From: JBIOYL01 sp044870185
Lineage (GTDB): Bacteria; Actinomycetota; CALGFH01
Assembly (NCBI GenBank): GCA_044870185.1
Contig: JBIOYL010000182.1
Span: forward strand, 1-12,231
Length of the DNA: 12,231 bases
Direction of reading: 5' to 3'
Shown here: positions 7,347-12,231 of the stretch, piece after piece
Layout of the letters: each line of letters opens with the position of its first letter
Numbering within the stretch: position 1 is the first letter of the stretch
The notes under the pieces: generated by a model
What the model saw: the letters and a program-made list of their open reading frames with translations, nothing else
Database searches by the model: none
Told to the model about the DNA's origin: nothing
Translations under genes and position numbers: made by a program

Positions 7347-8579
7347 ATGCCTGCCGTGTCGTTGTCCGGGCTGTTGCTCGTGGTGGCGGTCGCGTTCTTC
7401 GTCCCCCTGCTGCTCGGGCTCGTCCCGGCTGTGCGCCTGCCGTCGATCGTGCTCGAGATCGTGGTCGGGATCGTGATCGGCCCCTCGGTGCTCGGCTGGG
7501 TCAGGGTGGACCTGCCGCTGCAGGTGCTGTCGCTCATCGGGCTTGCGTTCCTGCTGTTCCTGTCCGGCCTGGAGATCGACTTCAACCGGCTGCGGGGCGG
7601 GCTGCTGCGCAGCGCCGGGATCGGGTTCGCCGTGTCGGTGGTAATCGCGCTCGTGGTCGGCTACGTCCTGCGGGCGGCCGGGCTGATCCATGCGCCGCTG
7701 CTGGTGGCGATCATCCTGACCGCCACCTCCCTGGGTGTGGTCATCCCTGTGCTCAAGGACGCCGGGCAGGTCGAGTCCGACTTCGGCCAGCTCGTCGTCG
7801 CCGCCGCGTCGATCGCCGACTTCGGCGCGATCATCCTGCTGTCGCTGTTCTTCTCCCGCGAGGCGACCGGGCCGGGCGCGCAGCTGCTGCTGATCGGCGG
7901 CCTGGTGGCGTTGGCCGCCGGCGTGGGGTTCGCCGTCGCCCGGGCCGGACGGTCGGTGCGCCTGGCCGAGGACCTCGGCCGCCTGCAGGACACCAGCGCC
8001 CAGATCCGGGTCCGCGGCGCCGTCCTGCTGCTGATCGGCCTGGTGGTGGTCGCCCAGCGGCTCGGGCTGGAGACCATCCTCGGCGCCTTCCTGGCCGGCG
8101 CGATCCTGCGCATCGTCGACCGTGACCAGACGATGACCCACCCGAAGTTCCGGGTGAAGCTCGAGGCCCTCGGCTACGGCATGTTCGTGCCGATCTTCTT
8201 CGTGACCAGCGGCATCCGTTTCGACCTCAAGGCGCTCACCGGCAACACCGCCGCGCTTGGGCTGGTCCCGCTGTTCCTGGCCGCGCTGCTCGTCGTGCGG
8301 GGCCTGCCCGCCCTGCTGTACCGGTCCCGGGTGGGCACGCGCCGCACCGCGGTGGCCGCGCTGCTGCAGGCCACGTCGCTGCCGTTCATCGTGGCGGCCA
8401 CCCAGATCGGCGCCGAGCTCGGCGCGCTGGCCCAGGCCGCCGCGGCCGCCCTGGTCGCCGCCGGCCTGCTGTCGGTGCTGCTGTTCCCGCTCAGCGCCCT
8501 CACCCTGCTGCGTGCCGGCGAAGGCCATGCGCCACAGGAGCCGCCGCTGGCGCAGGGCGAGACCGTGGCGCCGCCCTGA
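7347..8579 (+). CDS. Cation:proton antiporter, CPA2 family
   Basis: A 410-residue very hydrophobic membrane protein with about 11-13 predicted transmembrane helices, matching the Na+/H+ exchanger domain (PF00999). Family marks are LPSIVLEIVVGIVIGPSVLG (31-50), FLLFLSGLEIDF (68-79), TSLGVVIPVLKD in the discontinuous helix (127-138), ASIADFGAI with D158 as the likely ion- and proton-binding acid, and GYGMFVPIFFVTSGIRFDL (276-294). It exchanges a monovalent cation (Na+ or K+) for protons across the cytoplasmic membrane. There is no TrkA-N/RCK domain; the C-terminal tail after about 390 is short and polar, so no nucleotide gating is expected. The ATG at 7347 is preceded by GAGG six bases away; an in-frame GTG at 7227 would only add translated repeat. 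It is the sole plus-strand gene, divergent from the redoxin and convergent with the sigma-factor operon. Cation specificity cannot be read. Confidence 0.92.
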   Translation: MPAVSLSGLLLVVAVAFFVPLLLGLVPAVRLPSIVLEIVVGIVIGPSVLGWVRVDLPLQVLSLIGLAFLLFLSGLEIDFNRLRGGLLRSAGIGFAVSVVIALVVGYVLRAAGLIHAPLLVAIILTATSLGVVIPVLKDAGQVESDFGQLVVAAASIADFGAIILLSLFFSREATGPGAQLLLIGGLVALAAGVGFAVARAGRSVRLAEDLGRLQDTSAQIRVRGAVLLLIGLVVVAQRLGLETILGAFLAGAILRIVDRDQTMTHPKFRVKLEALGYGMFVPIFFVTSGIRFDLKALTGNTAALGLVPLFLAALLVVRGLPALLYRSRVGTRRTAVAALLQATSLPFIVAATQIGAELGALAQAAAAALVAAGLLSVLLFPLSALTLLRAGEGHAPQEPPLAQGETVAPP

Positions 8580-8639
8580 CCCGCCGCCCGCGGCGCGGTG
8601 CATCGGCCCGCGCCGGGCGGCGCGGCCCGCGGCGGCGGG
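8580..8639. terminator. Candidate bidirectional terminator between convergent genes
   Basis: Between the two convergent stop codons the sequence makes nested stems. The outer arms CCCGCCGCC (8580-8588) and GGCGGCGGG (8631-8639) pair perfectly over 9 bases and continue for 4 more past a one-base bulge. Inside them CCGCGCC (8608-8614) pairs with GGCGCGG (8619-8625) around a GGGC loop. No T-tract is present on either side, which is usual in very GC-rich actinobacteria. Position and symmetry suit a terminator for both transcripts. Confidence 0.5.
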
Positions 8640-8659
8640 ACTCGGCCGTGGCGGGCAGC

Positions 8660-9346
8660 TCAGCCCGTGGCGGGCTCGGCCTGGAGCTGGGGCTCGGCCT
8701 CGAGCCCGAGCCGCTCGGCCAGCCAGGCCGCCTGCCAGGCGCGCTCGCGCCGATAGGCGGCGCCCGGGTCGGGCGTGCCGGGCAGGCGCTGGGCGGCGTG
8801 GGCGGCGACGTAGGCGGCCACGACCGGCGAGCCCGCGCGGGCGGACGCGGCGGCGTCCGCCGCGTAGCCGCAGGCGAACGCCAGCGGATGGCCGTCGGGT
8901 ACCGCCCCGGCGGCCTCGGCGACCGCCTCCAGCTCCCGGCAGCCGGCCAACGCGCGGGCCTCGCGGTCGAACCCGGCCGCGTGCAACGCCTGGACGGCGT
9001 GGTCGCGGGCGCGCCACGCGCACGTGGCGGAGAAGGCGGCCTTGGCCGGCTCGTCCCACGCCTCGATCTTGCGGACCAGGCGGCCCCGGCCCGCCACGAG
9101 CGTGCCGGCATGCCGGCGCACGACGTCGGCGACCTCGGCCAGCCACAGCTCGTCGTTGACCCAGCAGGGCAGGGCGGCCACCTGGCACACGTGCACCCCG
9201 CTGACCTGCACCCTGCCCCCTTCCCCCGTGACCGCGTCGGCGGCCACCCAGGGACCCGGCCGGGCGCCGGCCGGCGCCGGCCAGCGGAAGCCGCTGAACG
9301 GTCCGACGCCGCCGGCGGCGAGGAACTTGTAGCCGCGCTCGATCAC
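8660..9346 (-). CDS. Conserved-looking hypothetical protein, last gene of sigma-factor operon
   Basis: A 228-residue protein of unknown function. The N-terminal half looks like a defined domain: YKFLAAGGVGPFSGFRWP (6-23), a GPWV segment (31-34), GVHVCQVAALPCWVNDELWL (50-69), then GRGRLVRKIEAWD (86-98). I recall similar unannotated actinobacterial proteins with GIHAC, LPLWLxDELW and RGRLVRRIxAWD-type motifs, but cannot name a family. The C-terminal half (about 105-228) is alanine-rich and helical with several Cys and His, and ends in a Glu/Ala/Pro-rich tail. There is no signal peptide or membrane segment. The GTG at 9346-9344 has a strong GGAGG site and lies 13 bases after the anti-sigma stop, so it is co-transcribed with sigma and anti-sigma. 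It could be an effector or a third regulator of that switch, which is inference. Confidence 0.78.
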   Translation of the reverse strand: MIERGYKFLAAGGVGPFSGFRWPAPAGARPGPWVAADAVTGEGGRVQVSGVHVCQVAALPCWVNDELWLAEVADVVRRHAGTLVAGRGRLVRKIEAWDEPAKAAFSATCAWRARDHAVQALHAAGFDREARALAGCRELEAVAEAAGAVPDGHPLAFACGYAADAAASARAGSPVVAAYVAAHAAQRLPGTPDPGAAYRRERAWQAAWLAERLGLEAEPQLQAEPATG

Positions 9347-9359
9347 GGTGGACCTCCGC

Positions 9360-9605
9360 TCATCGCCGCTTCCAGTCCCGGAACGCCGCGAGCAGGGCCG
9401 TCCTGGCGTCCGGCGGCACCGTCTCCGCGGACAGCCTGCCGGTCAGCCGGATGGTCGTGCGCAGCTGCTCCAGGAAGGTGCTGCAGCCCTCGCACAGGAG
9501 CAGGTGCTGCTCGAAGCGGAGCCGGTCGGGCAGTGCCACGGCGTCGTCGAGGTAGTCGGTGACCACCTCGACCAGATCCTCGCAGTCAAACTCCCAGGAG
9601 CTCAC
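9360..9605 (-). CDS. Zinc-finger (ZAS/zf-HC2) anti-sigma factor
   Basis: An 81-residue soluble protein. C8 near the N-terminus and H34-LLL-C38-EG-C41 form the HxxxCxxC zinc-binding anti-sigma signature, within the usual helical frame DCEDLVEVVTDYLDDAV. No transmembrane helix follows, so it is a cytoplasmic RsrA-like rather than membrane-anchored anti-sigma. It should bind and silence the ECF sigma factor encoded just upstream until its zinc/thiol centre is oxidised or another signal arrives. It starts at a GTG (9605-9603) inside the sigma gene, a 20-base overlap in another frame, which suggests coupled synthesis at a fixed ratio. An upstream in-frame start would lie deeper in the sigma gene and give unlikely sequence. 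Thiol-oxidation sensing is a common mode for the ZAS class but is not shown here; some ZAS proteins do not sense redox. Confidence 0.85.
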   Translation of the reverse strand: MSSWEFDCEDLVEVVTDYLDDAVALPDRLRFEQHLLLCEGCSTFLEQLRTTIRLTGRLSAETVPPDARTALLAAFRDWKRR

Positions 9606-10320
9606 CGTGCCACCGCGCCTCGTCGAAGTAGCGCTCCAGCGCATGCCGGATCCGCGCGCGTGCCCGGTGCAGCAGGACGCGCTGGTTGCCCATGGTAAGC
9701 CCGAGCAGGTCGCACACCTCCGGTCCGGTCCAGCCCTCCACGTCGCGCAGGGTGACCACCAGGCGCTGGCTGGCCGGCAGCGCCTGGATCGCCTGCTCGA
9801 CCTGCCCTCTGGTCTCGGCCGCGAGCAGCCGCTCCTCCGGGATGTCCTCCCAGCTCTGCGGCGGTGACGCCCAGTGGCCCGCCCAGCGGTGGTCGTCGGG
9901 GAGGAAACGCTCGGGCTCCACCGACGGGGTGGAGGTGTCCGGGCCGGCCAGGGTCGAGAATGGGATGCTGCGGTGCTCGCGGACCGCCCGGCTGCGGGCC
10001 CGGTTGCTCACGATGCGGAAGATCCAGGTCTTCAGCGACGACCGGCCCTCGAACCGGTCCAGCCCCTGGATGATCGCCAGCCAGGCGTCCTGGACGGCCT
10101 CCTCGGCGACCGCCCGGCTGGAGACGTAGCTCATGGCCAGCCGCAGCATCGGGGCATGGAAGCGGTCGACCAGCCCGGCGAAGGCGGCCTCGTCGCCGCG
10201 GCGCAGGGCCTCCAGGAGCTCGAGGTCCTCTGCCGAGGCGACCGGCGCGTCCGGGATCGCCTGGGCGGTCGCCTGGGCGGGTCGTCCGGGCTCCTCGCGT
10301 TGTGTGGGCGTGGTGCTCAC
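9586..10320 (-). CDS. ECF-type RNA polymerase sigma-70 factor
   Basis: A 244-residue extracytoplasmic-function sigma factor. Region 2 spans about 36-112 (LRRGDEAAFAGLVDRF, then EEAVQDAWLAIIQGL with the DAW core-binding motif, then RSSLKTWIFRIVSNRARSR for -10 recognition). Region 4 spans about 172-236 (LPASQRLVVTLRDVEGWTGPEVCDLLGLT, then MGNQRVLLHRARARIR as helix-turn-helix for -35 recognition). Between them is a long acidic and tryptophan-rich linker (about 125-165). The N-terminal 30 residues are polar and disordered-looking. The GTG at 10320-10318 overlaps the TGA of the preceding small gene by 4 bases and has an AAGGAGG site, so I prefer it to the longer open frame that reaches 10644. The zinc-finger anti-sigma gene follows with a 20-base overlap. 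The regulon cannot be read from the window; autoregulation of its own operon is usual for such pairs. Confidence 0.92.
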   Translation of the reverse strand: MSTTPTQREEPGRPAQATAQAIPDAPVASAEDLELLEALRRGDEAAFAGLVDRFHAPMLRLAMSYVSSRAVAEEAVQDAWLAIIQGLDRFEGRSSLKTWIFRIVSNRARSRAVREHRSIPFSTLAGPDTSTPSVEPERFLPDDHRWAGHWASPPQSWEDIPEERLLAAETRGQVEQAIQALPASQRLVVTLRDVEGWTGPEVCDLLGLTMGNQRVLLHRARARIRHALERYFDEARWHGELLGV

Positions 10321-10580
10321 CGCCCCTCCTTCCCGGCCCCCTCGGGCTTCCCACCCGCCGCCAGATCGAGGCTCCTGCCGACCGCCGACTCCAGGCGGAG
10401 CAGGTCGATGCCGAAGTCCCGCAGCCGGTCGAGCACCCCGTAGAGCTGGGTCGAGTCGGTCAGCCAGCCGGCCAGGACGGTCTGGCCGTCGCCCGGCTCG
10501 GCCTGCATGGGCCCCAGCGCCGAGGCGAAGCGTTCGCTCAGCCGCCCCCGCACGGTGATCCGGTAGTACCTGGGCTCCAT
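10317..10580 (-). CDS. Small conserved-looking protein upstream of sigma factor
   Basis: An 87-residue soluble protein. The pattern YYRITVRGRLSERFASALG (5-23), then QTVLAGWLTDSTQLYGVLDRLRDFGIDLLRLES (33-65) suggests a small alpha/beta fold of ACT-like or ferredoxin-like shape; the last 20 residues are Gly/Lys/Glu-rich. I recall similar short unannotated proteins (VRGRLSER, TVLxGxxxDQAxLHGxLxRIRDLGL) in actinobacteria and soil bacteria, but I know of no established function. The ATG at 10580-10578 has GGGAGG six bases upstream. Its stop overlaps the sigma-factor start (GTGA), making it the first gene of the sigma/anti-sigma operon. A signal-binding or accessory role to the sigma switch is possible, and so is a simple passenger role. 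Confidence 0.8.
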   Translation of the reverse strand: MEPRYYRITVRGRLSERFASALGPMQAEPGDGQTVLAGWLTDSTQLYGVLDRLRDFGIDLLRLESAVGRSLDLAAGGKPEGAGKEGR

Positions 10581-10599
10581 ATCGCCCTCCCGGTGCTGC

Positions 10600-10614
10600 G
10601 CTGCCGGTGGCAGC
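10600..10614 (-). promoter_or_regulatory. Leader hairpin before sigma-factor operon
   Basis: GCTGCC (10600-10605) and GGCAGC (10609-10614) form a perfect 6-bp stem with a 3-base loop. On the transcript it ends about 11 bases before the ribosome binding site of the first operon gene. It could be a short leader structure or chance. Confidence 0.3.
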
Positions 10615-10639
10615 CTCCCATGGGCCGGTGCGATCCGTC

Positions 10640-10670
10640 TTCACCCGGGCGTCGTTCTCACCCGGGTGAA
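10640..10670. promoter_or_regulatory. Inverted repeat between LuxR gene and sigma operon (terminator or operator)
   Basis: TTCACCCGGG (10640-10649) and CCCGGGTGAA (10661-10670) are perfect 10-base inverted repeats around an 11-base spacer. The right part is also a complete 12-base palindrome, TCACCCGGGTGA (10658-10669), so TCACCCGGG is repeated directly 17 bases apart. It starts 13 bases after the LuxR-type stop codon and ends about 60 bases before the small-protein start. It may be a terminator for the former (no T-tract is seen), or a regulator binding site at the operon's promoter. Confidence 0.55.
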
Positions 10671-10683
10671 CCCTGCCGGCCCG

Positions 10684-12231
10684 CTACAGCAGGCCGAGCT
10701 CCCTGGCTCTGGCCACCGCCTCCGCCCGCGCCGAGGCGCCGAGCTTGGCGTAGATGCTCCGGGTGTGCGTCTTCACCGTGTTCAGCGACACGTACAGGGC
10801 GGCGCCGATCTCCCGCAGCGACAGCTCGCCGGGAAGCAGCCGCAGCACGGCGAGCTCCCGGTCGCTCACCGTCGGGGTCGGCGAGCCTGCCCGGGCGCCG
10901 CCCGCGGGCAGGGCGCTGCCCGTCGGGGTGGTGCGCAGCCGGCGCGCTGCCCTGGCCGCCCGCTCGGTGACGACGCCGCCCGGGTCGGGGCAGGCGTCGA
11001 GCACGCGGCCGGCGTCCCGCACGAGCGCCAGCGCCTGGTCGCGTGCGCCGGCCGCGTGCCGCGCCTCGGCGAGCGCGACCAGACCGTAGGCGAGCTCGAC
11101 GCGGCCGGCGCCGCGGCGGGACAGCTCCACGCCCCGACGCAGCTCGACCTCCCCCTCGGCCAGCCGTCCCCGCTGCTGCAGCACCGTGCCGCGTGCCAGG
11201 TGCGCCAGCATGCTGACGAAGTGCTCGGCGCGGTTCGGGTCGTCGCCCAGGCGCCCGGCCGCGTCGGCCCGTCGGGTGGCCTCGTCCAGCTCGCCGTGCT
11301 CGGCGGCGATCATGGCGAGGTAGCCGAGGGCGTAGATGCCGGCCAGGGCGTTGCCGGTCTGCTCGGCCAGCCGGGCGGCGTCGGCGAGCACGGCGGCGGC
11401 GTCGGCGGTCGCGCCATGCCAGTGCAGGGTCGCGCCGAGCACGCAGGAGGCGGCCGTGCGCCAGAACGTCTGGTCGGGGACCAGCGCCAGGGCGACCCGC
11501 GCCGTCCTGGTGGCCTGGCCGACGGCGCCGACCTTGAACTCGTGCAGGGCGCGCAGCATGGTGGTGGCCGCCTGGACCGAGGGCGCGCCGTCGTGGATCG
11601 GGCCGGGCAGCCCGCCGACCTCGGCCGCCTCGATCCAGCGCTCGACCTCGCCGAGGCGGCCGAGGTCCATGGCGACCCATGCCCTGGCCAGGCAGAGCCG
11701 CGCGTCGGCGGCCACGGCGTCGGGGGGCAGGCGGTCGAGCCAGCGGGTGACGGTCGCGAGCGCGCCCGCGTTGAAGGTGGCGTTCCAGTGCAGCGCGATC
11801 AGCTCGGCGGCCTCGGCCGTGTCCCCGGCGGCGGTGGTGTGGGCGATGGCCTCGGGGATCAGGCTTTCGTCCCGGTGCCAGGCGGCGGCCCGGCGGTGGA
11901 GCGTGGCGACCAGGCGGGGCTCGGCCTGGTCGAGCTGGTGCCGCAGCAGCTCGCCGAACAGATGGTGGTAGCGGTACCAGAAGCGTCGGCTGTCCAGCGC
12001 GACCAGAAAGAGGTTCGAGCGCTCGATCTGCTCGAGGCGACGCGCCGAGCCCACGGTGGCGGTCACCGCGTCGCACAGCGGGCCGCACAGGCGGTCCAGG
12101 ATCGAGGTGCGCAGCAGGAACGTGCGCATCTGGTCGGGCAGGCCGTCCAGGACCTCGCTGCCCAGGTAGTCGACCAGGTGGCGGTCGTCGCCGGCGAACG
12201 CGGCGATGAACGCGGCCGCGTCGCTGCGGCC
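10684..12231 (-). CDS. LuxR-family regulator of LAL/MalT type, 5' end outside window
   Basis: At least 515 residues are visible and the frame is open to the window edge, so the N-terminal part, expected to be a P-loop STAND ATPase, is missing. The visible start reads FAGDDRHLVDYLGSEVLDGLPD followed by FLLRTSILDRLCG, the classic stretch just after the ATPase in MalT-like activators, then FWYRYHHLFGELLRHQL, the conserved winged-helix motif. A long alanine-rich TPR-like helical sensor region (about 110-430) follows, then a C-terminal LuxR HTH (about 448-512; SDRELAVLRLLPGELSLREIGAALYVSLNTVKTHTRSIYAKLGA-type sequence, described in part). Such proteins bind a ligand and ATP, oligomerise and activate transcription; many control sugar use. 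An ATG at 12129 is internal. The TAG stop lies about 100 bases before the sigma operon. The inducer is unknown; adjacent operons are possible targets, by inference. Confidence 0.9.
   Translation of the reverse strand, partial: GRSDAAAFIAAFAGDDRHLVDYLGSEVLDGLPDQMRTFLLRTSILDRLCGPLCDAVTATVGSARRLEQIERSNLFLVALDSRRFWYRYHHLFGELLRHQLDQAEPRLVATLHRRAAAWHRDESLIPEAIAHTTAAGDTAEAAELIALHWNATFNAGALATVTRWLDRLPPDAVAADARLCLARAWVAMDLGRLGEVERWIEAAEVGGLPGPIHDGAPSVQAATTMLRALHEFKVGAVGQATRTARVALALVPDQTFWRTAASCVLGATLHWHGATADAAAVLADAARLAEQTGNALAGIYALGYLAMIAAEHGELDEATRRADAAGRLGDDPNRAEHFVSMLAHLARGTVLQQRGRLAEGEVELRRGVELSRRGAGRVELAYGLVALAEARHAAGARDQALALVRDAGRVLDACPDPGGVVTERAARAARRLRTTPTGSALPAGGARAGSPTPTVSDRELAVLRLLPGELSLREIGAALYVSLNTVKTHTRSIYAKLGASARAEAVARARELGLL

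Noticed and set aside
6843..9188. A 781-codon open frame on the minus strand
   Set aside because: It crosses the antiporter gene in antisense and overlaps parts of the redoxin and the 228-residue gene in another frame; the translation is Gln/Arg/Asp-rich with no family pattern.
10321..10644. Longer start for the ECF sigma factor
   Set aside because: The extension overlaps the whole 87-residue gene in another frame and has Arg/Gly-rich composition; the GTG at 10320 has a strong ribosome site and the GTGA overlap.

Overview
The window is a very GC-rich (roughly 70% by eye) stretch of bacterial chromosome. Dense genes, GTG starts, 4-base GTGA overlaps, TGA-biased stops and the gene families present (ECF sigma factor with a zinc-finger anti-sigma, large MalT/LAL-type LuxR regulator, GH15 hydrolase, actinobacterial-style redoxin) point to an actinobacterium (Actinomycetota). 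I cannot name a genus. No rRNA, tRNA, insertion sequence, phage gene or CRISPR array was seen, and nothing shows recent transfer.

Left block (1-7059, all minus strand, so transcription runs from high to low coordinates). In reading order: a one-cysteine redoxin (7059-6553), a 181-residue unknown protein overlapping its stop by 4 bases (6556-6011), a short-form 6-phosphogluconate dehydrogenase (5914-4895), a two-cysteine flavin disulfide reductase (4672-3263), a GH15 trehalase/glucoamylase-type hydrolase (3253-1394), a glucose 1-dehydrogenase of the SDR family (1365-556), and a cyclase/kynurenine-formamidase-type metal hydrolase that leaves the window at base 1 (515-1). From the reductase down to the cyclase gene the gaps are 9, 28 and 40 bases, so these four genes are probably one operon. 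The set suggests a glucose-oxidation route: GH15 releases glucose, the SDR oxidises it to the lactone, the metal hydrolase might open the lactone (speculative), and after phosphorylation by a kinase not seen here the dehydrogenase makes ribulose 5-phosphate.

Centre (7060-8659). A divergent intergenic region carries a plausible plus-strand promoter and four copies of an 18-base repeat. It is followed by a plus-strand CPA2-type cation:proton antiporter (7347-8579). A GC-rich double hairpin (8580-8639) separates this gene from the convergent right block.

Right block (8660-12231, all minus). A truncated LAL/MalT-type LuxR regulator (12231-10684) is followed by a 100-base gap with a striking inverted repeat, then a tight four-gene operon: a small unknown protein (10580-10317), an ECF sigma factor (10320-9586), a soluble zinc-binding anti-sigma factor (9605-9360) and an unknown 228-residue protein (9346-8660). 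The sigma/anti-sigma pair with two unknown partners is the most self-contained candidate for an undescribed regulatory module. The other candidate is the carbohydrate-oxidation operon. All functional statements rest on reading motifs by eye, without database searches.
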